From NCBI RefSeq assembly GCF_031656215.1, contig NZ_CP134228.1, positions 2,933,001-2,997,000 on the forward strand: DNA of 64,000 nucleotides. Reading direction: 5' to 3'. The translations under genes and the position numbers were made by a program. The stretch is from Mesorhizobium koreense (GTDB lineage: Bacteria > Pseudomonadota > Alphaproteobacteria > Rhizobiales > Rhizobiaceae). Positions 35,022 to 45,099 of this stretch are shown piece by piece (position 1 is the stretch's first letter; every line of letters begins with the position of its first letter). The notes beneath the pieces are model-generated. The model was not told where the DNA came from and did not search any database. It saw only the letters and a list, made by a program, of their open reading frames with translations.

Positions 35022-36041
35022 ATGAACGAATCAAAACGCATGATCCTCGGCGCGTCGGGCTTGAGCCTGACGCAGGATGAAATCGCCTTCTACCGCGACG
35101 AGCGGCCGTGGGGTTTTATCCTTTTCGCACGCAATGTCGGCGAGGTTGCGCAGTTGCGTGATCTGACCGCCGCGATGCGCGATTGCGTCGGTCGGCCGGA
35201 TGCGCCGGTCTTCATCGACCAGGAGGGCGGGCGGGTGCAGCGGCTGAGGCCGCCGCTCGCGCCGAACTATCCGCCGGCTGCGGCGCTTGGCGAACTCTAT
35301 CGGCGCGACCGCGAGGCAGGGCTGCGCGCGGCATGGCTGATGTCGCGGCTCCACGCCTTCGACCTTGTGCGCTGCGGGGTCGATACGGATTGCCTGCCGG
35401 TACTCGACGTGCCCGTGGAGGGCGCGCATGACGTGATCGGCCAGCGGGCCTATGCCCGCGATCCGAAGATCGTCGCCGCATTGGGGCGCGCCGCCGCGGA
35501 CGGGCTTTTTGCCGGCGGCGTCCTGCCGGTTATGAAGCACATTCCCGGCCACGGACGCGCCGGCGCCGACACGCATTTCGAACTCCCCACGGTCAATGTA
35601 TCGCTGGAGGAGTTGCGCGTACATGATTTCGCTCCGTTCCGCGCGCTTCGCGACCTGCCGATGGCGATGACGGCGCATGTCGTCTATTCGGCGATCGATC
35701 CCGCCAACCCGGCGACGCATTCCGCCAGGGTCATCAAGGAGATCATCCGCGGCGAAATCGGCTTCGACGGGCTTTTGATGAGCGACGACGTCTCGATGAA
35801 GGCGCTTTCTGGGGATTTCGCCACGAAGACGGCTGCAATCCTTGCCGCCGGATGCGATCTGGTCCTTCACTGCAACGGCGTGATGGAGGAAATGCGCGCG
35901 GTAGCAAGCGCCGCCGGCCCGCTCTCCGGCAAGCCGCTTGAGCGGGCCGAACAGGCGCTAGCGGCGCGGTGGAAGCCGGACGCGACGGTAGAGGCGGAGG
36001 CCCGCGCGGAATTCGCGGGCTATTTCGAGGCGGCGGCATAG
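35022..36041 (+). CDS. nagZ: Beta-N-acetylhexosaminidase (GH3)
   Basis: 339 residues from the ATG at 35022. The active-site region KHIPGHGRAGADTH (about 178-191) carries the His/Asp pair of NagZ, and the nucleophile region is LLMSDDVSMKAL (about 247). The enzyme removes GlcNAc from peptidoglycan fragments in the cytoplasm for recycling, feeding the GlmS/GlmU pool. It lies upstream of scpA and scpB, the usual rhizobial order. Confidence 0.95.
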   Translation: MNESKRMILGASGLSLTQDEIAFYRDERPWGFILFARNVGEVAQLRDLTAAMRDCVGRPDAPVFIDQEGGRVQRLRPPLAPNYPPAAALGELYRRDREAGLRAAWLMSRLHAFDLVRCGVDTDCLPVLDVPVEGAHDVIGQRAYARDPKIVAALGRAAADGLFAGGVLPVMKHIPGHGRAGADTHFELPTVNVSLEELRVHDFAPFRALRDLPMAMTAHVVYSAIDPANPATHSARVIKEIIRGEIGFDGLLMSDDVSMKALSGDFATKTAAILAAGCDLVLHCNGVMEEMRAVASAAGPLSGKPLERAEQALAARWKPDATVEAEARAEFAGYFEAAA

Positions 36042-36054
36042 GAAACGGAAACGA

Positions 36055-36888
36055 GTGCCGGACAAGGACGAAGCACCTTTCGAGCGCCTGTGGGCGGACA
36101 ACGACGCGGAGCGGGCCCTGTCCGAACCGGCGCTCGTCGTCGATGTCGACGGCTTCGAGGGGCCGCTCGACTTGCTCCTGCACCTGGCCCGCAACCAGAA
36201 GGTCGATCTCGCCCGCATCTCGGTGCTGGCACTGGCCGAGCAATATCTGGTCTTCATCGAGCGGGCACGGCACTTCCGGCTGGAGCTTGCCGCCGATTAT
36301 CTCGTCATGGCGGCGTGGCTCGCCTACCTGAAATCGAAGCTTCTCATTCCCAAGCAACCGGGCGACGAGGAGGCGACCGGCGAAGAGATGGCGGCGGTGC
36401 TGCAGTTCCGGCTGCAGCGGCTGGAGGCCATGCGCGATGCGGCCGCGAGGCTGGTCAACCGCAACCGGCTCGGCCGCGACGTCTTCGCGCGTGGCATGCC
36501 GGAGGCGGTGATCGTCGAGAAGCGCAACGAATATTCCGCCTCGCTCTACGATCTGCTCACGGCCTACGCCTCGCAGCGGCAGCGCCAGGCGATCACCAAT
36601 GTGCAGATCGTCAAGCGCGGCGTGTGGTCGCTCAAGGAGGCGCGATCGATCCTGATGCGGCTGGTCGGCCAGATGCGCGACTGGACGGCGCTCGACAGTT
36701 TCCTCCTCGACTATCTCGCAACGCCCGAGGAGAGGGTGACCGCGATCGCCAGTTCCTTCGCCGCCAGCTTGGAACTCATACGCGAGGGGCATCTGGAAGT
36801 GCGGCAGGAACAGGCCTTCGCCGCGCTCTATATGCGCTCGAAGCCGAATCCATCCGGCGCCAGATTGACGGAGGTCACCGGTGATTGA
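36055..36888 (+). CDS. scpA: Segregation and condensation protein A
   Basis: 277 residues, GTG start. DVDGFEGPLDLLLHLARNQKVD near residue 28 is the ScpA signature, which binds the Smc neck region. The C-terminal domain (FLLDYLATPEERVTAIASSF) forms the winged helix contacting the Smc head. With ScpB and Smc it forms the bacterial condensin that compacts and separates chromosomes. It overlaps scpB by 8 bp. Confidence 0.95.
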   Translation: MPDKDEAPFERLWADNDAERALSEPALVVDVDGFEGPLDLLLHLARNQKVDLARISVLALAEQYLVFIERARHFRLELAADYLVMAAWLAYLKSKLLIPKQPGDEEATGEEMAAVLQFRLQRLEAMRDAAARLVNRNRLGRDVFARGMPEAVIVEKRNEYSASLYDLLTAYASQRQRQAITNVQIVKRGVWSLKEARSILMRLVGQMRDWTALDSFLLDYLATPEERVTAIASSFAASLELIREGHLEVRQEQAFAALYMRSKPNPSGARLTEVTGD

Positions 36889-37618
36889 AGGCAGACCAGC
36901 GACGGTCGTTCCGTTTATGAACGAAGAAGACGAACCCGAGGAATTCATCGGCAATCCGGCCGAGCGCCTGCATCTTTCCGAGGCGATGCGCATGGCCGAA
37001 GCCCTCGTCTTCGCCTCCGCCGAACCCGTGACGGAAAAAGCGCTCGCCGCGCGCCTGCCGGAAGGCATCGACGTGCCGCAGGTGATGGCCGAATTGCAGC
37101 GTTCCTACGAAAAGCGCGGTGTCAACCTCGTGCGCGTGGCCGACGCCTGGGCCTTCCGTACGGCAGGCGACCTCGCCTTCCTGATGAGCCGCGATGCCGT
37201 ACAGCAGAAGAAACTGTCGCGCGCCGCGCTCGAAGTGCTCGCCATCGTCGCCTATCACCAGCCGGTCACCCGAGCGGAGATGGAGAACATACGCGGCGTC
37301 GAGACCTCCAAGGGCACGCTCGACCTTCTGCTGGAGACCGGCTGGGTGAGGATGCGTGGCCGCCGCCGCACGCCGGGTCGCCCGGTGACCTACGGCACGA
37401 CGGAAAGTTTTCTCGACCATTTCGGCCTGGCGGAAGTCCGCGACCTGCCGGGAATGGAGGAATTGAAGGGAGCGGGCCTGCTTTCGACGCGCATGCCGTC
37501 CAACTTCTCCATGCCGCAGCCGCCGGCCGATCCCGACGAGCTTACCGAGGACGAAGACCCGCTGACCGACATCGATCTGGAGGAACTCGGCCTGTTGACG
37601 CCGCGCGTCGAGGATTAG
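36881..37618 (+). CDS. scpB: Segregation and condensation protein B
   Basis: 245 residues, GTG start overlapping scpA. Two winged-helix units are visible, with AEALVFASAEPVTEKALAA near residue 32, the motif LEVLAIVAYHQPVTRAEME near 120, and GRPVTYGTTESFLDHFGL near 165. The acidic C-terminal tail (DEDPLTDIDLEELG) is usual for alphaproteobacteria. ScpB dimers stabilise ScpA on Smc. Confidence 0.95.
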   Translation: MIEGRPATVVPFMNEEDEPEEFIGNPAERLHLSEAMRMAEALVFASAEPVTEKALAARLPEGIDVPQVMAELQRSYEKRGVNLVRVADAWAFRTAGDLAFLMSRDAVQQKKLSRAALEVLAIVAYHQPVTRAEMENIRGVETSKGTLDLLLETGWVRMRGRRRTPGRPVTYGTTESFLDHFGLAEVRDLPGMEELKGAGLLSTRMPSNFSMPQPPADPDELTEDEDPLTDIDLEELGLLTPRVED

Positions 37619-37810
37619 CTTTCGGATCAAGCCTCCGCTCGGGTCCGACGTCCGGACATGGAGCCTGCGTGCGGCGCCCGGGTGCGGCGCATTGTCCGCA
37701 TCGCGCAACCACGCTGGTTCAAAAGCGAAAAGTCTGTGCACTCTCCGTTTGAAAGATCGGGCGAAAGCGCTTAGATCAAATCGAGGGAAACGTTCGAAAG
37801 AGAATAAGAT

Positions 37811-38041
37811 ATGGGTTCTTTCTCAATCTGGCACTGGATGATCGTGCTTGTCATCCTTCTGCTGTTGTTCGGCCGCGGCAAGATCCCCGACCTGATGGGC
37901 GATGTTGCCAAGGGCATCAAGAGCTTCAAGAAGGGCATGAGCGAAGACGATGCGGACGATGCCGTCGACGGCAGGACGGTCGAGCATCGCGCCGACGAAC
38001 CGGTAAAGACCGCGCCGCGGGAAAAAGCCACGAAGTCCTGA
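37811..38041 (+). CDS. tatA: Sec-independent translocase TatA
   Basis: 76 residues. A single N-terminal membrane segment ([16 protein letters not shown]) is followed by the F-G-x-G/R-K-I-P hinge and the amphipathic helix [17 protein letters not shown]. Multimers form the channel of the twin-arginine pathway for folded proteins. It starts a tatABC cluster 192 bp after scpB. A clear substrate in this window is the nucleotidase at 3.4 kb. Confidence 0.96.
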   Translation: MGSFSIWHWMIVLVILLLLFGRGKIPDLMGDVAKGIKSFKKGMSEDDADDAVDGRTVEHRADEPVKTAPREKATKS

Positions 38042-38088
38042 GGCTTTGGCAGGGGCGGACTGAGCGCCCTTCCTGGGGAACGGTATAG

Positions 38089-38775
38089 ATGTTCGACGTC
38101 GGCTGGAGCGAGATGCTGGTGATCGCGATCGTGCTGATCGTGGTCGTTGGCCCGAAGGATTTGCCGCGTATGCTGCGCCAGTTCGGACGCACGACGTCCA
38201 AGCTGCGCACCATGGCGGGGGATTTCCGCCGCCAGTTCGACGAGGCGCTCAAGGAAGCCGAACTCGACGACGTCACTGAAACGTTGAGTTCGGTGCGCAA
38301 GATCAATCCGATGAACGAGATCCGGAAGCATCTCGCCCCGATCGAGGATGTCGGGCAGCAAGTGCGCGCCGGCCTCGACGATGCCTTGAAGCCGCAGCCG
38401 AAGCCAACTCCGGCCGAGACGGCTGCCGAGCCCGTGGCGGCGGAACCGCTGAAGAATGGCGCGGCCGCGCTGCCGGGCGAGGCGGCGCCCAAGCCGAAGA
38501 AGACGCCGGCACGCGCGAAGGCTGCCGTGGCGAAGACGGGCGCGCGAAAAACCGCCGCGCCAAAGATTTCCGCTTCGGCGGGTGTTGCGGCTCCCGTGAA
38601 AGCGGCACCGCCGAAAGCTTCCGGCAAGACATCGCCGAAGGCTGGTGCCGCCCCCAAAACGCCCGCGTCGAAAACGACCGCGGCCAAGGCTTCCAAATCG
38701 GCTTCGGCTTCGGCTAAAAGGGCGCCGGCCAGGACTGGACCGGCCGGCAGGAAAAAGACGGGAAGCGCCCGTTGA
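38089..38775 (+). CDS. tatB: Sec-independent translocase TatB
   Basis: 228 residues. MFDVGWSEMLVIAIVLIVVVGP is the TatB N-terminus (membrane segment, cut here to motifs DVGWSE and VVVGPKDLP), followed by an amphipathic helix. The C-terminal half is a long Ala/Lys/Pro-rich tail (about residues 100-228), common in rhizobial TatB. With TatC it forms the receptor for twin-arginine signals. Its stop overlaps the tatC start. Confidence 0.94.
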   Translation: MFDVGWSEMLVIAIVLIVVVGPKDLPRMLRQFGRTTSKLRTMAGDFRRQFDEALKEAELDDVTETLSSVRKINPMNEIRKHLAPIEDVGQQVRAGLDDALKPQPKPTPAETAAEPVAAEPLKNGAAALPGEAAPKPKKTPARAKAAVAKTGARKTAAPKISASAGVAAPVKAAPPKASGKTSPKAGAAPKTPASKTTAAKASKSASASAKRAPARTGPAGRKKTGSAR

Positions 38776-39650
38776 GCGCAGAAGACGACGAGATCGAGAA
38801 ATCTTCGGCACCGCTGATCGAGCACCTGGTTGAACTCAGGCGCCGGCTGATCTGGTGCATCGCCGGCTTCTTCATTGCCTTCCTCGGATGCTTCTTCTTC
38901 GCCAAGCGGCTTTTCAACCTGCTGGTCATCCCATTCAAATGGGCGGTGGGATTGGCGCATCTCGACCCCTCCAAGGTCGAACTCATCTATACCGCGCCGC
39001 AGGAATTCTTCTTCACGCAGGTCAAGATCGCCATGTTCGGCGGCGCGGTGATCGCTTTTCCGCTGATTGCCGCGCAAATCTACAAATTCGTGGCGCCCGG
39101 CCTCTACAAGAACGAGCGTCACGCCTTCCTGCCGTTCCTGATCGCCTCGCCCATCCTGTTCCTGATGGGCGGCTGCCTCGTCTATTTCTTCTTCACCCCA
39201 ATGGTGATGTGGTTCTTCCTGTCCATGCAGCAGGTCGGAAACGGGCAGGATGTGCAGATTTCGCTGCTGCCGAAAGTGTCGGAATATCTCAGCCTCATCA
39301 TGACGCTGATCTTCTCATTCGGCCTCGTTTTCCAGCTTCCGGTGGTGACGACGCTCCTGACGCGCGTCGGGATCCTCACATCCGAAGGACTGAGAAGTAA
39401 GCGCAAATATGCGATCGTCATCGCCTTCATCGTCGCCGCCGTCCTCACACCTCCGGACCCGATGAGCCAGATCGGCCTCGCTTTGCCGACGATCGTGCTC
39501 TACGAGGTCGCCATCATCGCCTCGCGCTGGGTGGAGAGGAAGCGGTCGGAGGAGCGCAAGGAGAACGAAGAGGCAGGCTCTTCCGAATCCACCGTGCCAT
39601 CCGAGATCGAGGATAAGCTCGCTCCGGAAGAGGCAAAGGCCGGCGAATAG
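38772..39650 (+). CDS. tatC: Sec-independent translocase TatC
   Basis: 292 residues, TTG start overlapping tatB by 4 bp. Six hydrophobic segments are visible. The conserved N-terminal EHLVELRRRL (about residue 18) and the periplasmic loop with YTAPQEFFFTQVK are signatures of TatC, which binds the twin-arginine signal. The C-terminal tail is acidic. The rhizobial neighbour serS, expected downstream, is missing. A gene-free stretch with repeats lies there instead. Confidence 0.95.
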   Translation: MSAEDDEIEKSSAPLIEHLVELRRRLIWCIAGFFIAFLGCFFFAKRLFNLLVIPFKWAVGLAHLDPSKVELIYTAPQEFFFTQVKIAMFGGAVIAFPLIAAQIYKFVAPGLYKNERHAFLPFLIASPILFLMGGCLVYFFFTPMVMWFFLSMQQVGNGQDVQISLLPKVSEYLSLIMTLIFSFGLVFQLPVVTTLLTRVGILTSEGLRSKRKYAIVIAFIVAAVLTPPDPMSQIGLALPTIVLYEVAIIASRWVERKRSEERKENEEAGSSESTVPSEIEDKLAPEEAKAGE

Positions 39651-39776
39651 GGACGGCAGAACCATCCTGCGCGTCATCCCCGAAGGCAGGCCGGTTGTCC
39701 GAGACCTATTCCGTAGCGGCGCGCAAGCGCGGCGGCTCCCCATTCTCGACGATTGTCGGAAGGCCAATGAAACGCC

Positions 39777-39965
39777 GTCATTCCCGACCTCGTGAGCGAC
39801 TGGAAGGAGCGGAGAGTGTCGGGAATCCAGGCCTGAGCGATGTGTGGCGAGCCGGAGGGTTCGGAATGGACGGACTTCTTCATCACTGGTGTTCGTCCGT
39901 AAGGCCACAGCATGGATTCCCGACACTCTCCGCTCCTTTCAGTCGCTCACGAGGCCGGGAATGAC
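39777..39965. repeat. Large inverted repeat with 53-bp arms
   Basis: 39777-39829 and 39913-39965 are inverted copies matching at 51 of 53 positions, with an 83-bp loop. Arms begin GTCATTCCCG and end GGGAATCCA. This resembles palindromic interspersed elements common between genes in rhizobia. It could fold in RNA or act as a non-coding mobile repeat. Confidence 0.85.
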
Positions 39966-40390
39966 GGAGGGAGGGGCCGACCGCCAAACGTGGACAGGAT
40001 CGCGCCTGCCTGCCTCCGGAAGCCGCTGATCTCCGCGCTTTTCGCATTTTTCTTCTGTCGGTTTCTCCACGCCTCCTGCCTTTCCTCCATAATCCCCGTC
40101 AGTTCCTCCCATCGGGAACACCGATCATGACGGTGATTGCGTGGGGAGGAGCCGGCGCCTCCGCCGTGATGCCGACGTGGCATCATGGCCGGGGAGGTCC
40201 CGTCTGGAGGTTCCCCTGGGGGCACTATGACCCCTGCGTGCCGGATGAAGGCACACAGACCCGAAGCAGAAGAGCGCTTCGGGAGCAGCGGAACAGGCGG
40301 GAACAGAAATCGCCGGCGGGGCGCGTGTGTCGCGCCACGTATTTATATTCGGAAGGCACGGCCTCGCGCCCCGCTTCCCGACTTTCAATG

Positions 40391-40413
40391 GCCAGGGCCG
40401 GAAGGCAGCGTGG
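40391..40413 (+). repeat. 23-bp interspersed repeat, copy 1
   Basis: Identical, in inverted orientation, to 53904-53926. Both copies lie in gene-free intervals, so this is probably part of a dispersed intergenic repeat family and not coding sequence. Confidence 0.75.
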
Positions 40414-40645
40414 TGATGAGGGCATATGCCTCCATGGACGATGGCTTTCAAACGGGGATATTCGACAGATTTTCACCCGCGGCGGGGCGGGCGGGTAAAG
40501 TGTTTTTGCATCTTCGTTGCCTATGCCCTTATCCATTTGATATTTCATCAAAAAAGCCCTTCCGGAAATAGCCGCAGGCATTGGAGTTTGGCGCGGAATT
40601 CCTATATAAGAGAGACGTGATTCCCAATCAGCATCGTGATCCGTT

Positions 40646-43402
40646 TTGACTGACCAGACGACACCAAGCGGCCCGGGCGGGCCGTCGGACATAGAGCCGG
40701 TTTCCATCATCGAGGAAATGCAGCGTTCCTATCTCGATTACGCAATGAGCGTGATCGTCAGCAGGGCGCTGCCGGACGTGCGCGACGGGCTGAAGCCGGT
40801 GCATCGCCGCATCCTCTACGCCAGCCATGAGAGCGGCTATCACTGGAACCGTAAATATGTGAAATCGGCGCGTCCCGTCGCCGACGTGATGGGTAAATAC
40901 CACCCGCATGGCGACGCCTCGATCTACGATGCCCTGGTGCGCATGGCGCAGGACTGGTCGTTGCGCGTGCCGCTCATCGACGGGCAGGGCAATTTCGGCT
41001 CGATCGACGGCGATCCGCCTGCGGCGATGCGTTACACCGAATCGCGGCTGACCAAGGTCGCGCACGAGCTTCTGGAGGATATCGACAAGGAGACCGTCGA
41101 TTTCCAGGACACCTACGACGCCGCCTCGCAGGAACCGAAGGTCCTGCCGGCGCGCTTCCCGAACCTTCTCGTCAACGGCTCGGGCGGTATCGCCGTCGGC
41201 ATGGCGACCAACATCCCGCCACACAATCTGACCGAAGTCGTCAATGGCTGCATCGCGCTGATCGACAATCCGGCGATCGACTTGCCGGAACTGATGGAGA
41301 TCATCCCCGGTCCTGACTTCCCGACCGGCGGCCTGATCCTCGGCCGCGCCGGCATCTACAGCGCCTATTCGACCGGGCGCGGCTCGATCGTCATGCGCGG
41401 CAAGGTGCATTTCGAGACCATCCGTGGCGACCGCGAGGCGATCATCGTCACCGAGGTGCCCTTCCAGGTAAACAAGGCGACGATGCAGGAGAAGATGGCC
41501 GAACTGGTGCGCGACAAGCGCATCGAGGGCATCTCCGACATACGCGACGAGAGTGACCGGCAGGGCTATCGCGTCGTCATCGAGCTGAAGCGCGACGCGG
41601 TTGGCGACGTGGTGCTCAACCAACTCTACCGCTATACGCCGCTGCAAACCTCGTTCGGCGCCAACATGGTGGCGCTGAACGGCGGCAAGCCGGAGCAGAT
41701 GACGCTCCTCGACATGCTGCGCGCCTTCGTGTCCTTCCGCGAGGAAGTCGTCGCCAGGCGAACGCGTTACCTGCTCAGGAAGGCGCGAGAGCGCGCGCAT
41801 GTGCTGGTCGGCCTGGCGATCGCGGTCGCCAATATCGACGAGGTGATCCGCCTCATACGCAACGCGCCCGACCCGCAAAGCGCGCGCGAGCAGTTGATGA
41901 CCCGGCGCTGGCCGGCGGGCGACGTTTCCGCGCTCATCACGCTGATCGACGACCCGCGCCACCGCATCAACGAGGACGGCACCTACAACCTGTCCGAAGA
42001 GCAGGCGCGCGCCATCCTCGAACTTCGGCTGCAGCGGCTGACCGCGCTCGGCCGCGACGAGATCGCCGACGAGTTGAACAAGATCGGCGTCGAGATCGCG
42101 GACTATCTCGACATATTGGGCTCGCGAGCGCGCATCCAGCAGATCGTCAAGGACGAACTCGTCGCGCTGCGTGACGAGTTCGGTACGCCCCGCCGCACCG
42201 AGCTCACCGACGGCGGCGCCGACATGGAAGACGAGGACCTCATCCAGCGCGAGGATATGGTCGTCACCGTCACCCATGGCGGCTACATCAAGCGCGTGCC
42301 GCTCTCGATCTATCGGGCGCAGGCGCGCGGCGGCAAGGGCCGTTCGGGCATGTCGACACGCGACGAGGATTTCGTCACGCGGCTGTTCGTCGCCAATACG
42401 CATACGCCGGTACTGTTCTTCTCCTCGCGCGGCATCGTCTACAAGGAGAAGGTCTGGCGGCTGCCGGTGGGCACGCCGCAGGCGCGGGGCAAGGCACTCA
42501 TCAACATGCTGCCCATCGACAATGGCGATCGCATCACCGCTATCCTGCCGCTGCCGGAGGACGAGGGAAGCTGGGGCGAACTCGACGTGATGTTCGCCAC
42601 CACTCGCGGCACGGTGAGGCGCAACAAGCTTTCGGACTTCGTTCAGGTCAATCGTAACGGCAAGATCGCCATGAAGCTCGACGAGGGCGACGAGATCCTC
42701 AATGTCGAGACCTGCACGGAAAACGACGATGTGCTGCTGACCGCGAATTCCGGCCAGTGCATCCGTTTCCCGGTCACCGATGTGCGCGTCTTCGCCGGCC
42801 GCAACTCGATCGGCGTGCGCGGCATCGCGCTTGGCGACAGCGACCGGGCGATCTCGATGACCATCCTCGGCCATGTCGAGGCCTCACCCGCCGAGCGCGC
42901 CGCCTATCTGAAGCGTTCCGGGGCGGAGCGTCGCGCTGCGGCTGGGGAGGGCGAAGAAGAGGAGATAGCCCTCACCAACGAGGATATCGGCGAGGAGACC
43001 GATCTTTCGGAGGAACGCTACCTGTATCTGAAGGATCACGAGCAGTTCGTGCTGACCGTGACGGAGTTCGGCTATGGCAAGCGCTCGTCCACCTATGATT
43101 TCCGCCTGACGGGACGTGGCGGCAAGGGCATCCGCGCGACCGATGTATCGAAGGTGGGAGAAATCGGCCGGCTGGTCGCGACTTTCCCCGTCGCCAACGA
43201 GGACCAGATCATGCTGGTTTCCGACGGCGGCACCGTCATCCGCGTGCCGGTGAACAATATCCGCTTCGCCAGCCGGGCAACCAAAGGCGTTACCATCTTC
43301 AACACGGCGGAAGGCGAGAAGGTGGTGTCTGTCGAGCGGATATCGGAGCCGAATGGCGAGGAAGATGAAGGCGAAAACGGAAACGGCGCGACGGAAGCCT
43401 AA
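40646..43402 (+). CDS. gyrA: DNA gyrase subunit A
   Basis: 918 residues, TTG start. The catalytic Tyr lies in [10 protein letters not shown] (about residue 131). The quinolone-binding segment reads [18 protein letters not shown], so the position equal to E. coli Ser83 is Ala and Asp87 is kept. Six beta-pinwheel repeats make up the C-terminal DNA-wrapping domain, with the GyrA box region [11 protein letters not shown]. With GyrB it introduces negative supercoils. The C-terminal tail is acidic ([11 protein letters not shown]). Confidence 0.97.
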   Translation: MTDQTTPSGPGGPSDIEPVSIIEEMQRSYLDYAMSVIVSRALPDVRDGLKPVHRRILYASHESGYHWNRKYVKSARPVADVMGKYHPHGDASIYDALVRMAQDWSLRVPLIDGQGNFGSIDGDPPAAMRYTESRLTKVAHELLEDIDKETVDFQDTYDAASQEPKVLPARFPNLLVNGSGGIAVGMATNIPPHNLTEVVNGCIALIDNPAIDLPELMEIIPGPDFPTGGLILGRAGIYSAYSTGRGSIVMRGKVHFETIRGDREAIIVTEVPFQVNKATMQEKMAELVRDKRIEGISDIRDESDRQGYRVVIELKRDAVGDVVLNQLYRYTPLQTSFGANMVALNGGKPEQMTLLDMLRAFVSFREEVVARRTRYLLRKARERAHVLVGLAIAVANIDEVIRLIRNAPDPQSAREQLMTRRWPAGDVSALITLIDDPRHRINEDGTYNLSEEQARAILELRLQRLTALGRDEIADELNKIGVEIADYLDILGSRARIQQIVKDELVALRDEFGTPRRTELTDGGADMEDEDLIQREDMVVTVTHGGYIKRVPLSIYRAQARGGKGRSGMSTRDEDFVTRLFVANTHTPVLFFSSRGIVYKEKVWRLPVGTPQARGKALINMLPIDNGDRITAILPLPEDEGSWGELDVMFATTRGTVRRNKLSDFVQVNRNGKIAMKLDEGDEILNVETCTENDDVLLTANSGQCIRFPVTDVRVFAGRNSIGVRGIALGDSDRAISMTILGHVEASPAERAAYLKRSGAERRAAAGEGEEEEIALTNEDIGEETDLSEERYLYLKDHEQFVLTVTEFGYGKRSSTYDFRLTGRGGKGIRATDVSKVGEIGRLVATFPVANEDQIMLVSDGGTVIRVPVNNIRFASRATKGVTIFNTAEGEKVVSVERISEPNGEEDEGENGNGATEA

Positions 43403-43445
43403 GCTTTCGTCACGCCGTTTCGTGAAACTCGATACAGGAGACTGG

Positions 43446-43580
43446 TTACTTCGGAATATACCGGTTCAAAGTCTTGTTGCGCTCATCCAGCCGAACCTTC
43501 TCGGCTTCTTGGTGAAGGCCGAAAGCTGTAGCGATAAGCATGGCCAATGTCATGGCCGCGGCAAGCATGATAATCATCAT
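43446..43580 (-). CDS. Small membrane protein (44 aa)
   Basis: A 44-residue reading frame on the minus strand between gyrA and the CBS gene. A near-perfect AAGGAG ribosome site lies 7-8 bp before the ATG. An N-terminal membrane segment (IIMLAAAMTLAMLIATAFG) is followed by a charged tail (HQEAEKVRLDERNK). The ribosome site and membrane topology support a real gene. Family unknown. Confidence 0.6.
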   Translation of the reverse strand: MMIIMLAAAMTLAMLIATAFGLHQEAEKVRLDERNKTLNRYIPK

Positions 43581-43788
43581 GGTCCTGTACTCCTTGCCTC
43601 AACAACGGGCGGCGCTCGATTTGGTTTCATCGAGGATGAGGAAGATTGCCTCATCGACCCTGAAGCGTTGCTGGCTTCACCATTCATCTGTGGTTCATGA
43701 AGTGGAAATACAAGGCCATGCCGCTTGGTGCCGGCCGACACGTTTATTTGAAGCGGCAAGTGTTGCAGCGCGGGAACACCCGGCGAAA

Positions 43789-44226
43789 TCACTGCCTGGC
43801 GACGGCGTAGTCGCGCAGCACGCTCTGCTCGAGTTCGAGTTCGTCCAGCCGATAGCGAACGACGTCGCCGATACTGACGATGCCGACCAGTTTCTTGCCT
43901 TCGACGATCGGGATATGCCGGATGCGCCGGTGCGTCATCAGCTTTGCGACGTGGGCAAGCGTCTCGCCGGGTGGGCAGGTGGTGACGGCGCCCGTCATCA
44001 GGTCCCTGACCTTCCGGTTCAGGACGTCCGCGCCGTGCTCGGCAAGGCCGTGCGCCACGTCGCGCTCGGAAATGATGCCGTCCACCGTGTTTCCCTGTTC
44101 GCTGACGACAAGCGCCCCGATCCGTTCCAGCCGCAATCGCTGCACCAGGTTTCCGATGCTCTCGTCCGGGCGCACCGTGTGCACCTGTTCCCCTCTTTTC
44201 GCCGCGAGAATGTCAGAGACATGCAT
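43789..44226 (-). CDS. CBS domain-containing protein
   Basis: 145 residues from the ATG at 44226, chosen for its AAAAGGAG ribosome site. It consists of two CBS domains (about residues 8-62 and 75-130), with VHTVRPDESIGNLVQRL, then ERIGALVVSE, and HRRIRHIPIVEGKKLVGIVS. Such stand-alone pairs bind adenine nucleotides and act as energy or redox sensors. The partner is unknown. Monocistronic. Confidence 0.9.
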   Translation of the reverse strand: MHVSDILAAKRGEQVHTVRPDESIGNLVQRLRLERIGALVVSEQGNTVDGIISERDVAHGLAEHGADVLNRKVRDLMTGAVTTCPPGETLAHVAKLMTHRRIRHIPIVEGKKLVGIVSIGDVVRYRLDELELEQSVLRDYAVARQ

Positions 44227-44405
44227 GTTTGGCTCCTTTTGTTGGCGTATGCGCTGCAAGCTGGGCGGCTTCCGCGACAAAGGAGGCCGGCAGGCGGCGA
44301 ATACTTATTTAATATAGCACCTAAATGGGCCGATTTCAGGTACCGCTTGCGCTGGCGGCGGAGCCGTGCATTGATCCGCCGTTTTCGACGTTGGAGGCCG
44401 CCCGC

Positions 44406-45020
44406 ATGCCGGAATGGACAACGCTTCTTTCCTATGCGCTTGCATGTTTCGTGATCATCATCGTGCCGGGGCCGACCGTGACCGTCACGATCGCCAATTC
44501 GATGAAATACGGCACGCGCGCAGGCCTCCTGAACGTAGTCGGCACGCAGATCGGTCTGATGACCATGATCGCGGTTCTGGCGCTCGGCCTCTCCGCAATC
44601 GTTGCGGGGCTGGGCGATTTCTTCGACATATTGCGCCTGGCGGGCGCCGCCTATCTGATCTGGCTCGGCATCAAGCTCTGGCGCTCCGACGGGAACCTCG
44701 GCAGCGTCGATGCCGGTTCGCGAAGGCCCCGATCGTTCACGTTGCAGGGTTTCTTCGTTATCTGGTCGAACCCGAAGGCGCTTTTCTTCTTCGGCGCCTT
44801 CATTCCGCAATTCATCAATCCGGCCGGAAATACGGCGCTCCAGACCGTCCTTTACGGGGTGATCTTCATGGCCGTCGCCACCATCTTCGATGGCCTTTAC
44901 GCGATCGCCGCCGGCCGCGCCGGAAGCTGGCTGTCGCGTGGCCGCATCCGCATCGCCGAGCGTATCGCCGGAAGCTTCCTGATCGGCGGCGGTGTCTGGC
45001 TGGCGCTGGCGCGTCGCTGA
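44406..45020 (+). CDS. LysE family exporter
   Basis: 204 residues from the ATG at 44406. Six hydrophobic helices; the family motif [21 protein letters not shown] near residue 20 and [15 protein letters not shown] near 120 are clear. LysE/RhtB-type exporters remove amino acids or homoserine lactones from the cell. The substrate is unknown. The coaD gene starts 79 bp later. Confidence 0.9.
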   Translation: MPEWTTLLSYALACFVIIIVPGPTVTVTIANSMKYGTRAGLLNVVGTQIGLMTMIAVLALGLSAIVAGLGDFFDILRLAGAAYLIWLGIKLWRSDGNLGSVDAGSRRPRSFTLQGFFVIWSNPKALFFFGAFIPQFINPAGNTALQTVLYGVIFMAVATIFDGLYAIAAGRAGSWLSRGRIRIAERIAGSFLIGGGVWLALARR

Positions 45021-45099
45021 ATGCAGTCGTTCGCGAGGGCTGTTCGACCCTGGATATCGGAAATTGCCTTTGCATCGCATGCCGGATAGAAGCGGCCCG

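Larger units (their letters stand above)
39651..40645. other. Gene-poor region between tatC and gyrA
   Basis: Nearly 1 kb with no convincing gene. Open frames occur on both strands but overlap one another and lack ribosome sites or recognisable products. It holds a 53-bp-arm inverted repeat (39777-39965), a 23-bp interspersed repeat (40391-40413), and the likely gyrA promoter and leader in the AT-richer last 150 bp. Confidence 0.7.

Noticed and set aside
40127-40710. Several overlapping open frames between tatC and gyrA
   Set aside because: They compete in four frames, have no recognised product and overlap dispersed repeats; most likely non-coding.
40628-42874. Long minus-strand open frame opposite gyrA
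   Set aside because: Antisense shadow of gyrA caused by high GC at third positions; composition rich in Arg, His and Asp, with no known domain.
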